Shown one piece after another: positions 37,040-44,364 of a DNA stretch of 64,000 nt. Position 1 is the stretch's first letter. Each line of letters opens with the position of its first letter. Both the position numbers and the translations under genes were made by a program. The stretch is from assembly GCF_026262505.1 (NCBI RefSeq), contig NC_067206.1, positions 37,587,896-37,651,895 of the forward strand, in the 5' to 3' direction. Under the pieces are notes generated by a model. That model saw nothing but the letters and a program-made list of their open reading frames with translations. It was not told the origin of the DNA and ran no database searches. Source of the stretch: Trichomonas vaginalis G3. Lineage: Eukaryota > Parabasalia > Trichomonadida > Trichomonadidae.

Positions 37040-37400
37040 AGATATGATTTCAGGGATTTTTTTACGAAGTGTCAAAGTTCACTTCGTAAAAAATAACAGT
37101 TATATAATGAAATTTGGTCATTTTTTCACGATTTCAGGGATTTTTTTTACGAAGTGCAAAAGTTCTCTTCGTCAAAAAATAACAGTTATATAATGAAATT
37201 TGGTCATTTTTTCACGATTTCAGGGATTTTTTTTACGAAGTGTCAAAGTTCTCTTCGTAAAAAAATAACAGTTATATAATGAAATTTGGTCATTTTTTCA
37301 CGATTTCAGGGATTTTTTTTACGAAGTGCAAAAGTTCTCTTCGTCAAAAATAACAGTTATATAATGAAATTTGGTCATTTTACTCAGACAAAAATATATT
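37040..37400 (+). repeat. Iteron-like array, ~88-bp unit with internal hairpin
   Basis: About four tandem units read ATTTCAGGGATTTTTTTTAC, then GAAGTG, a short loop, CTTCGTAAAAAAT, then AACAGTTATATAATGAAATT and TGGTCATTTT. In the first unit TTTTTTACGAAGTG and CACTTCGTAAAAAA form a perfect 14-bp stem (37059-37093 region). A fifth partial unit lies at 37637-37712, beyond the outer inverted repeat. Tandem hairpin units in very AT-rich DNA could be a replication start or a transcriptional enhancer. Confidence 0.7.
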
Positions 37401-37500
37401 TTAGGTGTCACCAGGTCCCTCGGTCCCTCGGTCCCTCGGTCAACTAACATCTTTTTGAAAATGGTGACAACATGACATTTTGACAACAACACAGGAAATA

Positions 37501-37622
37501 GACTTCTTCGTATATGTTTTGTCAAAACTTCATCGTCAATGAGCGTAAATCAGACAAAAATATATTTTAGGTGAAGAGGTGCGATCTCACCTGTTTTTTC
37601 ACCTGTTTTCTCACCTCTTGAA
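37501..37622 (+). repeat. Outer inverted repeat arm, left (pairs with 40145-40268)
   Basis: Contains GACTTCTTCGTATATGTTTT, then ATGAGCGTAAATCAGACAAA, ATATATTTTAGGTGAAGAGG and TGCGATCTCACC. The reverse complement of 40145-40268 follows the same order with few differences (AATGAGCGTAAAGGACCCAA, then TTTAGGTGAAGTGGTGCGAT). The enclosed 2.5 kb carries the 304-aa and KilA-N genes. Confidence 0.75.
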
Positions 37623-37714
37623 TTTTGTATAAAAGATATGATTTCAGGGATTTTTTTACGAAGTGCAAAAGTTCTCTTCGTCAAAAATAACAGTTATATA
37701 ATGAAATTTGTGCT

Positions 37715-38847
37715 GAATTCAGCAAAAAATAATGTTTAGGTGAAGTGGTGCGATCTCACCTCTTTTCTCACCTCTTTTTTTTATAAGCGTTTTACATGAA
37801 TTGTACGATGTATATTTGAAATCCTAAACAATTTCGTAGCTTCGATTTCTTCTTTTAGTATGTCAAAAGTTTTAACTATGCCGAAGGTTTCTTTATATTT
37901 CTTCTTGACGTCAGATAGAAGGAAATCGTCAGCTGTTGGATAGTTTTTGTTTAGAAATGTCAACATGTCCATTTTATCTTCTGCTGGTTTCTCTGCTTCT
38001 TTCTTTAAATCTGCATAGTCGTTTCTCATTCTTTCTATCTCTTTGACGGAGTAGTTATATTTCCTCATTGCTGCTTTACATTTAGAACATTGTGGGTTCA
38101 TTTTAGCATTGTACATTGAAATTTGTCCTGCAAGTACAACTATAGCGTCAATGGTTTTCTTTAACTCAAAAGTTGCGGGTTTTATTTGTTCGTTCCATAT
38201 TTTACATCTTTTATCTTTATCTCTTATCTGCCATACACATTCAGCAACTAACGAAACAAAGTTGTCGTAGGTCTTAAACTCCTCCGATTTATATATGTCA
38301 GAAATATTTTTATATACCATGTCGCAATCTTTGTCCATGACTTTGTGGTTGCAATGAAATCCTAGAAACTCATAATTTACCTTTCGTATGAACTTCTTTA
38401 TTTCTACTGAGTCAGTTGCTTTGACTTCTATTTCATCGAATTCAGGAATAGTTAGTTTTTGTTGTTGGATTTCAGGCAATTTGGGTAAATGGTCAATAAT
38501 GTCCTGCATTTCATAAAGATACTGTTCATTTGTTTCATCTTTCGCACTACAGTCTAAATCTCCTTGGAGAAGTTCCTGCTTTATCTTCTGGATTTCTGTT
38601 TCGAAAGTATATGAAGAAGGAATGAAGCTTTTCATCTCTACTAACATTGAAGTTGGGTTCATGACTAACGAGTTTGGTGCTGTTGTTGCTAACATGTTCT
38701 TACAATAAAAATAAAAAATATTTTTTTTAAAAAACTAACTTTATTTTTTATTTCGGGAAAATTCATGAAAATTCAAGAGGTGAAAAAACAGGTGAAAAAG
38801 GAGGTGAGATCGCACCTCTTCACCTAAAATATATTTTTATTGAATTC
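37715..38847. mobile_element. Inverted-repeat unit enclosing the 304-aa gene in Polinton B
   Basis: The left arm (37715-37774) runs GAATTCAGCAAAAAATAATG, then TTTAGGTGAAGTGGTGCGAT and CTCACC. The right arm (38777-38847) is its inverted counterpart, reading GAGGTGAGATCGCACCTCTT, then CACCTAAAATATATTTTTAT and TGAATTC. The arms are imperfect but share the GATC-centred palindrome. The 304-aa gene is the only gene inside. This matches the 53-bp-repeat element 3895-5063 in Polinton A in content and plan, with a different palindrome. Confidence 0.65.
37781..38695 (-). CDS. 304-aa Cys/His-containing cassette protein
   Basis: A paralogue of the 313-aa protein at 3954-4895, nearly collinear and about 90% identical by eye. 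Differences are mainly at the N-terminus (MLATTAPNSLVMNPTSMLVE) and the last ten residues (SNIHRTIHVKRL). The putative metal ligands are kept (FHCNHKVMDKDCDMVY and NPQCSKCKAAMRKY). The function is unknown. Very high similarity between copies sitting in unrelated Polinton families indicates recent transfer of the cassette. The ATG at 38695 follows TTTTTATTGTAAGAAC, a variant of the common leader. The stop is followed by AACGCTTATAAAAAA and the left inverted arm. Confidence 0.8.
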   Translation of the reverse strand: MLATTAPNSLVMNPTSMLVEMKSFIPSSYTFETEIQKIKQELLQGDLDCSAKDETNEQYLYEMQDIIDHLPKLPEIQQQKLTIPEFDEIEVKATDSVEIKKFIRKVNYEFLGFHCNHKVMDKDCDMVYKNISDIYKSEEFKTYDNFVSLVAECVWQIRDKDKRCKIWNEQIKPATFELKKTIDAIVVLAGQISMYNAKMNPQCSKCKAAMRKYNYSVKEIERMRNDYADLKKEAEKPAEDKMDMLTFLNKNYPTADDFLLSDVKKKYKETFGIVKTFDILKEEIEATKLFRISNIHRTIHVKRL

Positions 38848-38913
38848 ATAACAAAACTCAAGAATTTTGGTTGAAAGAATACGATGGAGCCAAAAGTGGC
38901 TCCACCTCAAAAA

Positions 38914-39238
38914 CAAGCATTTTGTGAAGAATATACCAACCCGCCGAAAACAGCGGGTTGCTTTTTATACAAAATTCAACGGGTGACAAAACATATACGA
39001 AGAAGAAGTTTTTGACAAAACAAGCATTTTGTGAAGAATATACCAACCCGCCGAAAACAGCGGGTTGCTTTTTATACAAAATTCAACGGGTGACAAAACA
39101 TTTACGAAGAAGAAGTTTTTGACAAAACAAGCATTTTGTGAAGAATATACCAACCCGCCGAAAACAGCGGGTTGCTTTTTATACAAAATTCAACGGGTGA
39201 CAAAACATTTACGAAGAAGAAGTTTTTGACAAAACATA
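38914..39238. repeat. Three-copy tandem array (107 bp) derived from a KilA-N gene
   Basis: Units begin at 38914, 39021 and 39128. Each contains GCATTTTGTGAAGAATATAC, an inverted repeat with 8-bp arms (first unit 38937-38944 and 38953-38960), TTGCTTTTTATACAAAATTC, and TGACAAAACATTTACGAAGA. Read as protein the first half would resemble the KilA-N segment AFCEEYSNRR-FLYKIHAG of 2645-3304, so the array was seeded by a piece of that gene. A separate hairpin GGAGCC-AAAAGT-GGCTCC is at about 38886-38903. Confidence 0.8.
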
Positions 39239-39406
39239 TACGATGAAGTTTATTTCCTGTGTTGTTGTCTAAATGTCATGTTGTCTCATTTTTTCAGAGA
39301 AGTTCGTTTAACCGAGGGACCTGGTGACCTGGTGACCTGGTGACACCTAAAAACCATCTACCCTAAAATATATTTTTGCCGAATTCAATAAAAATAAATG
39401 GTTCAT

Positions 39407-40069
39407 TTACTCACAATATTTTTGTACAAAACGACCCCAAACTTTTAACTTCTTTGCTGCAGCTTCTAATGCTATCTTAGCGAGTTCATATTCTCTAAAT
39501 TCTCTCTTTAAATCTTCTTGTTCCCATTGGTCTAGTTCGTATGGAGAATCTCTATAACCATAACACATCTCATGTTCATGTTCTATTTGTTTTTCGCACA
39601 TTTTTCTAACTTCTTGTTCGAACAAAGGTTTAGCATTCTCTACTGTATCTTCAAGTTCTTCTTCATCTAATTTCTCATGAACTTTCTTGTCTATGGAGTC
39701 CATAATTTTTCCAACTGCTATACAATATTTTGGAGAAGCCCACATTGCTATATAGTTTATAAGTCTTGGGTCTACATACGTTCCTCTAACCTGTTTGATT
39801 TCATCAGAAATTCCTGCATGAATTTTGTATAAAAACCAACCGCCGGAATTCCGGCGGTTGCTATATTCTTCACAAAATGCCTTATAATACTCTTCCCAGG
39901 ACTTATTTTCCAACAACTTTCTAAAGTCTTTCCTAAACTGCTGACACATATTTGTTACATTTATATAACCATCCTTGTCTCTACGTAAGACTTCAATACC
40001 GTTGTAAGTGCCTTTTGTGAATGTTTCGCCATTAGATTTGTTCGTGAACGTTTTTGCTTCGACTGTCAT
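39407..40069 (-). CDS. KilA-N domain protein (220 aa) of the Polinton B cassette
   Basis: The protein begins MTVEAKTFTNKSNGETFTKG. It shares the same architecture and almost the same sequence as the Polinton A copy at 2645-3304: GIEVLRRDKDGYINVTNMCQ, then DPRLINYIAMWASPKYCIAV, then an acidic EEELEDTVENAKPLFEQEV stretch and a Lys/Glu-rich C-terminus. It probably binds DNA and acts as a regulator. The gene contains a perfect 24-bp palindrome at 39837-39860, where the A copy has a different, imperfect stem. The leader before the ATG is TTTTTATTGTAAGAACTGAA. The stop is followed by the GTAAATGAACCATTTATTTT flank and a GAATTC-containing boundary. Confidence 0.85.
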   Translation of the reverse strand: MTVEAKTFTNKSNGETFTKGTYNGIEVLRRDKDGYINVTNMCQQFRKDFRKLLENKSWEEYYKAFCEEYSNRRNSGGWFLYKIHAGISDEIKQVRGTYVDPRLINYIAMWASPKYCIAVGKIMDSIDKKVHEKLDEEELEDTVENAKPLFEQEVRKMCEKQIEHEHEMCYGYRDSPYELDQWEQEDLKREFREYELAKIALEAAAKKLKVWGRFVQKYCE

Positions 40070-40144
40070 TTCAGTTCTTACAATAAAAATAAAAAATATT
40101 TTTTTAAAAAAACCAACTTTTTTTCTATCTTAAGGAAATTCATG

Positions 40145-40268
40145 AAAATTCAAGAGGTGAAAAAAAGAGGTGAAAAAACAGGTGAGATCGCACCACTTCA
40201 CCTAAATTATATTTTTGGGTCCTTTACGCTCATTACGATGAAGAAGTCATGACAAAACATTTACGAAG
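40145..40268 (-). repeat. Outer inverted repeat arm, right
   Basis: Reads AGGTGAGATCGCACCACTTC, then ACCTAAATTATATTTTTGGG, then ACGCTCATTACGATGAAGAA. It is the inverted counterpart of 37501-37622. The segment just left of it (ATTCATGAAAATTCAAGAGG, 40138 on) also precedes the right arm of the inner unit at 38760, so the 5' flanks of the two cassette genes are duplicates. Confidence 0.75.
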
Positions 40269-40610
40269 AAGTCATGACAAAGCATGTACGAAGAAGTCAT
40301 GACAAAACATTTACGAAGAAGTCTTGACAAAACATTCATGAAGAAGTCTTGACAAAACATTTACGAAGAAGTCATGACAAAAACATGTACGATGAAGTCA
40401 TGACAAAACATATACGATGAAGTCATGACAAAACATTTACGAAGAAGTCATGACAAAGCATGTACGAAGAAGTCATGACAAAACATTTACGAAGAAGTCT
40501 TGACAAAACATTCATGAAGAAGTCTTGACAAAACATTTACGAAGAAGTCATGACAAAAACATGTACGATGAAGTCATGACAAAACATATACGATGAAGTC
40601 TAACGGTTTT
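40225..40610. repeat. ~26-bp tandem repeats in a ~176-bp higher-order unit
   Basis: The basic unit is GAAGAAGTCATGACAAAACA plus TTTAC, with variants (CTTGAC, CATGTACGATG). About fourteen units form two near-identical blocks about 176 bp apart (compare 40273 and 40449). The same GACAAAACATTTACGAAGAA word is part of the 107-bp array at 38914-39238 and, inverted, of the arm at 37501. The array is non-coding and could be a protein-binding or recombination array. Confidence 0.85.
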
Positions 40611-40651
40611 GTATCTGCTACTTTTGTTCTTTGTTTTTCAACCTGAAGCAT

Positions 40652-40756
40652 TTAATATATGTAAAAATATATTGTTTTAAAATGGTATGCCATTTCATAT
40701 TTCTCATCTAACAAACAAGTTTCCCAACGGTCTTCTCCAACAAACTCATCGTACAT
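40652..40756 (-). CDS. Possible small protein, 34 aa (weak)
   Basis: The frame is ATG to TAA, starting MYDEFVGEDRWETCLLDEKY. It is preceded by TTTTTTATTTTATTTGAAATG, which matches the element's promoter-like spacers. Length is short and there is no recognisable motif, so it may be a gene remnant between the repeat array and the 194-aa gene. Confidence 0.3.
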   Translation of the reverse strand: MYDEFVGEDRWETCLLDEKYEMAYHFKTIYFYIY

Positions 40757-40785
40757 TTCAAATAAAATAAAAAAATATTTTTTCT

Positions 40786-41370
40786 TTACTTTACATAACC
40801 GCCTGCTGCCATAAGTCTTTGACGCCAACCCATACCAGCTAATGAAGGTTGACTTGGTTTAGTTTGGAAACTAAACTTTGGTTTTGGTTTATCTTCAGTT
40901 TTTGGTTTTTCTTCTTCTATCGGTTTTTCGTCACTTTTCGGTTCCTTTGACTTTACCTCACCTGCAGGAACAGTTGTGTCGTCAACATCTTCATAAATAT
41001 CATATGCCATTTGTTTTTGTTTTCCTTTCAACTTTTTGTGTTTGTTGTAAAGTTTAGAATATTTCGACTCTAAGTCAATGAGATGTTCTATAATGAACTG
41101 TTGGTCAGTGAAGTAAACTTTTCCATCTGTTGTCTCGAAAGCTCCTTCAGACTTCAATATTTTATTTGTGAGAGTCTGTTTCTTTTTTGAGATACTTGCC
41201 GTTCCATTTTTATGAAAAGTGACTTTGTAGTTAGGGTTTGTATTTCCAGACCTGGCACTTTCTATTATTGAATTTTTCTCTTCATCTGTAAGTTCTTTGA
41301 CAGGTTTTGACAATGGTTCTGAACTTTTTGTTTGTGGTGTCAAATCTACCGTTTCAACTTCTTCGGTCAT
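40786..41370 (-). CDS. Polinton B hypothetical protein, 194 aa
   Basis: A largely disordered, charged protein: MTEEVETVDLTPQTKSSEPL at the start, a short ordered middle (GAFETTDGKVYFTDQQFIIE, then a coiled ESKYSKLYNKHKKLKGKQKQ) and a Pro/Lys/Glu-rich C-terminal part. It ends in a conserved-looking GMGWRQRLMAAGGYVK. Such proteins often act as scaffolds or virion-internal linkers with a C-terminal capsid-binding peptide; that is inference. It is the last of three minus-strand genes (41963, 41542, 41370) with the same kind of spacer. The TTTTTTACTGAGATGAAATG leader is identical for this gene and the 50-aa gene. Confidence 0.55.
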   Translation of the reverse strand: MTEEVETVDLTPQTKSSEPLSKPVKELTDEEKNSIIESARSGNTNPNYKVTFHKNGTASISKKKQTLTNKILKSEGAFETTDGKVYFTDQQFIIEHLIDLESKYSKLYNKHKKLKGKQKQMAYDIYEDVDDTTVPAGEVKSKEPKSDEKPIEEEKPKTEDKPKPKFSFQTKPSQPSLAGMGWRQRLMAAGGYVK

Positions 41371-41389
41371 TTCATCTCAGTAAAAAATT

Positions 41390-41542
41390 TTAGTTTGGTT
41401 TGTTTTCAACTGGTTGTTGTTGTTTTTTAAGTCGGTGTAAAACTTCCTGAGGTATAGGAAGAACTTGACAAACACGTTGTGTAACTGCTGGAAGCCGACA
41501 AATCCATCTTGAACCCATTTGTCTCAATGCTGTATTGTTCAT
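41390..41542 (-). CDS. Small basic protein, 50 aa
   Basis: It starts MNNTALRQMGSRWICRLPAV and ends in QQQPVENKPN, with net positive charge. The coding call is supported by its leader TTTTTTACTGAGATGAAATG, which is the same 20-nt sequence that precedes the 194-aa gene at 41370, and by its tight fit between the two neighbours. No family recognised. It may be a small virion protein. Confidence 0.5.
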   Translation of the reverse strand: MNNTALRQMGSRWICRLPAVTQRVCQVLPIPQEVLHRLKKQQQPVENKPN

Positions 41543-41561
41543 TTCATCTCAGTAAAAAATT

Positions 41562-41963
41562 TTACATTCCCCAAGTTTGAGGTGGTTGCGGTTGGTTATT
41601 GTTTACCCACTGTTGTGCATGGTTATATCCTCTGTTAAAGAATCTTTCACCTTGGTCCATATAGTGTCCTGCTTGGTTATAGTAGTCATTTGCTTTGTTA
41701 TAATAGTTTCCTGCTTGTCTTCCTACATTGTCCATCCATCCTTGAACTTTTCCTCTTGTTTCAGGATTTGGAATAAGATTTGTTGCATCTCGTGCTACAT
41801 CCCAACCTTTCTGTACAGTTTGTATAATAGGTTGTGCTTTCTCTTTAAGTATACCTAATGTACTCAAAATCTTCCTTCCAACTCCAAATACACCTCTGGC
41901 TAGTGTTCCCACTGCGGGCAAAAATCTGGATGCAACTCCTGCTAACGCGCCAAATAAACCCAT
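41562..41963 (-). CDS. Small structural-type protein with amphipathic N-terminus, 133 aa
   Basis: The N-terminus MGLFGALAGVASRFLPAVGT is hydrophobic and amphipathic and begins with Met-Gly, so N-terminal acylation is possible. The middle has VGRKILSTLGILKEKAQPII and a helical segment. The C-terminal part is rich in Asn, Tyr, Gln and Gly (RQAGNYYNKANDYYNQAGHY), ending PQPPQTWGM. An amphipathic N-terminus on a small protein of an adenovirus-like element is reminiscent of membrane-lytic proteins such as adenovirus pVI, but no homology is visible. It is divergent from the integrase gene with 17 bp between start codons. Confidence 0.6.
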   Translation of the reverse strand: MGLFGALAGVASRFLPAVGTLARGVFGVGRKILSTLGILKEKAQPIIQTVQKGWDVARDATNLIPNPETRGKVQGWMDNVGRQAGNYYNKANDYYNQAGHYMDQGERFFNRGYNHAQQWVNNNQPQPPQTWGM

Positions 41964-41980
41964 TTCTTATAGGATAAAAA
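41964..41980. promoter_or_regulatory. 17-bp divergent spacer between the 133-aa gene and the integrase
   Basis: The sequence TTCTTATAGGATAAAAA is all that separates the two ATG codons. Read from the minus strand it is TTTTTATCCTATAAGAA, which matches the T-run/ATC-TA/A-run layout of the other spacers. Any transcript for either gene must start within it or within the opposite gene. Confidence 0.6.
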
Positions 41981-42940
41981 ATGACGAATCCAAACAAGGA
42001 CCCCTATGTTTCTAAAGCGACAAAGAAAGCACTCATGGTAAAAATCTTTAGTTCAACACCAAATGCTTGGTTTATGGATATCTTGGAAAACATTCCGAGG
42101 TATAGAGAAGATGGACCACCATACTGGCTAATATTTGTCGGTCAAAACACAAGATACTGTGAAGCCATACCATTACAGTCCAAAAATATTTTAGATATCT
42201 TAGCAGCTTTGACAATATTCGTTGACAAATACCATCCAACAAAACTGACATCTGACTGTGAAAGTTCTTTCAAATCAGACGATATTAAAAACTATCTGCG
42301 TTCAAAAAATGTAAACCAATATTTCATTGTCGACCAAAACCATTCTGCTCTTGGTGTCATTGACGGTTGTATAAAAATGTTAAGAGACTTAAACCAACCA
42401 CAAGGTGGTGAAGCAAATGAAATGTCATATGACGACAAATATAGACACTTCTCCATGGCAAAGATGAGACAAGTTTTAAATATTTACAATAACCGTAAAC
42501 AAAAAGGTTTGGGAAACCACTCCCCCGAAGAAATGAAAAACAACCCTGACTTAGAGAAAGACTATATATTTAATAATTTAGTCAAAAGAGACAAACAAGA
42601 AAGAATGCCGGGCTTCAAACTTCAGAAAGGTGACAAAGTAAAAATAGAAATACCTAAACGCGACCCATATGAAAATACTATTGACTATGACAACAATGGG
42701 AACCCGACAGGTACTCACATTCGTGTTCGTAAAAATAGAAGAAAGTATACAAGAGAATATTATGAAGTTTTAGGCAAACATGGCAAAATGTACACACTGC
42801 AAGCAGAAGATAAAACTACTATTGTCAGACCTCGTTTCAAACTTGTCAAAGTTCAAGGTGGTATACTTTCAAAGACAGTTCCTAACAAATATAAGACAAC
42901 TCCTGACGAATATGCTAAAGAAGTTGAAAATGACGACTAA
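41981..42940 (+). CDS. Polinton retrovirus-like integrase (319 aa)
   Basis: The enzyme inserts the element and would generate the 6-bp duplication seen at the ends. The RVE core is at residues ~20-150: NAWFMDILENI with the first acidic residue, KLTSDCESSFKSDDI with the second, and NHSALGVIDGCIKMLRDLNQ as the third region. Then comes the typical post-core segment (MRQVLNIYNNRKQKGLGNHS, PEEMKNNP) and a C-terminal beta domain (LQKGDKVKIEIPKRDPYENT, then TYTLQAEDK-like strands and FKLVKVQGG). It lacks the 200-aa N-terminal extension of the Polinton A enzyme. The frame is open. The last four bases overlap the stop of the converging fibre gene. Confidence 0.9.
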   Translation: MTNPNKDPYVSKATKKALMVKIFSSTPNAWFMDILENIPRYREDGPPYWLIFVGQNTRYCEAIPLQSKNILDILAALTIFVDKYHPTKLTSDCESSFKSDDIKNYLRSKNVNQYFIVDQNHSALGVIDGCIKMLRDLNQPQGGEANEMSYDDKYRHFSMAKMRQVLNIYNNRKQKGLGNHSPEEMKNNPDLEKDYIFNNLVKRDKQERMPGFKLQKGDKVKIEIPKRDPYENTIDYDNNGNPTGTHIRVRKNRRKYTREYYEVLGKHGKMYTLQAEDKTTIVRPRFKLVKVQGGILSKTVPNKYKTTPDEYAKEVENDD

Positions 42941-44346
42941 GCATTTCTATACCATGCGTAAACTGTCATGTAAGGTGGCATGTATTCTTTACTTTGTCCC
43001 GTTGTTTGCGTATACCCTGAAACGCGATGTGTATGGTTTCCTCCTCCCTCAGTGTTACTCCAGTAACAATTTATAGCAAACTTAACGTTGTCTTTAACAT
43101 CATATCCTTTACCTTTTGTCATTGCTGACCAATCCCAATATCTATGCTTATGCCAACCTGCTTGAGATGTACTTAAATCTATGTAGTGACTGTGCGCAGG
43201 TAAATTTTCACCTGAAATCGTTTTACTTCCACCTGTTTCCTTTGAAGAGTTTGCACAATACAAAAACCTGTCGACTATTTGAGTCCAAGTTCCAAAACCC
43301 AGAACTGTTTCTGGTCTGGTAGAGTTCATTGACGTATAAATAGAGCCTATAGGATATAATGTTTGAAGTATTTCTGTCTTTAATGTTTGAAGCTCTGTTT
43401 TGTCTGCTTTCTTGTCATATAAATCTTGAGCAGTGAATTTAATATTATGTTCATCCTTCATGACATAAACATCTTTACATCTAATGTTTCTCATCGTCGT
43501 TATGTCGTCATCCGATGTTAAACCTTGTGGAAAGTTAGGAGGTTTACAATATAATGCATCCCCACCAGTTTCTTCAACCGTTCCTTCAATACTTTCTATA
43601 GCAACAGTTGTAAAACTTGTATGTGTATGAGTCTTATTTGCTTTCTTCTCTAACTCATCGTTAACATAAGTTTTATCTGCTTTAAGGTCTAAACATCCTG
43701 AAACCCATCCTGTATCGGCTTTAGTTTTTAAAATCTTCGATGTCCATTCATGGTACCAGTCAACCCTTTCTTTCATTTCGTTATCTTTTTCATCCACATA
43801 TTCCTTATCTGCTTTCTTCTCTAACTTACTAGCCACATATTCCTTATCCGCTTTCTTTTCAAGGCTAACGTTTAAGTCTGTTATTTCAGATATAGAATGT
43901 GTATGAGTCTTTTTAGAATATTCGTTTTCAGCTCTTGTCACTTCACTTGACATTTTATTGTCAACATATGTTTTGTCTGCTAGTTCAGGATGAGTATGTT
44001 CTTTTGTTGCATAAGCTTTGTTAGCTCTTTCTTCTTCTTTTGCTATTGCATCGTCTACATATTCCTTGTCAGCTTTGTTGTCAACATCTGCTTTCAAAAG
44101 AAGTTCATTTATAGGTTTCTCGTTTAAAGTTCCTTTTGTTGGATTTATACAGACAGTATGGTTCTTATTGTCTTGAAACAGAAACTCATCTGTCATTGGG
44201 TTTAATGTCAGTTTTAAGTTTCCTTCTTTCAATGACTCAGATATCTTAGAATAGTTTGAAAAGTTTGTTGTGTTCTTATTTAGAGCTTGTATAATGAGTT
44301 GTCGGTTGTGTTGTATTTCTCTCATAGACGCTGTTTCATTTGACAT
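42937..44346 (-). CDS. Fibre protein with phage tail-collar type tip (469 aa)
   Basis: This is a likely attachment fibre of the Polinton virion. After an N-terminal ~90 aa, residues ~95-310 contain many ADKxYVDxK and KTHTHxSIxxIxxL units (ADKEYVDDAIAKEEERANKA, YVASKLEKKADKEYVDEKDN), typical of trimeric phage fibre stalks. The tip, residues ~330-469, reads LYPIGSIYTSMNSTRPETVL, GFGTWTQIVDRFLYCANSSK, LPAHSHYIDL, NHTHRVSGYT and ends MPPYMTVYAWYRNA. This is the collar/microcystin-dependent fold known from phage tails and some large viruses. The Polinton A counterpart at 1247-2292 is broken. It is divergent from the 282-aa gene, 18 bp apart. Confidence 0.82.
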   Translation of the reverse strand: MSNETASMREIQHNRQLIIQALNKNTTNFSNYSKISESLKEGNLKLTLNPMTDEFLFQDNKNHTVCINPTKGTLNEKPINELLLKADVDNKADKEYVDDAIAKEEERANKAYATKEHTHPELADKTYVDNKMSSEVTRAENEYSKKTHTHSISEITDLNVSLEKKADKEYVASKLEKKADKEYVDEKDNEMKERVDWYHEWTSKILKTKADTGWVSGCLDLKADKTYVNDELEKKANKTHTHTSFTTVAIESIEGTVEETGGDALYCKPPNFPQGLTSDDDITTMRNIRCKDVYVMKDEHNIKFTAQDLYDKKADKTELQTLKTEILQTLYPIGSIYTSMNSTRPETVLGFGTWTQIVDRFLYCANSSKETGGSKTISGENLPAHSHYIDLSTSQAGWHKHRYWDWSAMTKGKGYDVKDNVKFAINCYWSNTEGGGNHTHRVSGYTQTTGQSKEYMPPYMTVYAWYRNA

Positions 44347-44364
44347 TTTTATTCTAGATAAAAT
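44347..44364. promoter_or_regulatory. 18-bp palindromic divergent spacer with TCTAGA core
   Basis: TTTTATTCTAGATAAAAT lies between the fibre start codon (minus) and the start codon of the 282-aa gene (plus). The central TCTAGA is a perfect palindrome, so each strand shows the same T-run, TCTA, A-run order ahead of its ATG. It is the clearest instance of the compact bidirectional promoter found in this element. Confidence 0.65.

Noticed and set aside
37781-38695. 304-aa protein as a classical transposase
   Set aside because: No DDE triad, tyrosine recombinase or HUH motif can be seen; the function is left open.
40225-40610. Regular repeats suggest a CRISPR array
   Set aside because: There are no unique spacers, the unit is only ~26 bp with variants, no cas genes exist, and the organism is a eukaryote.
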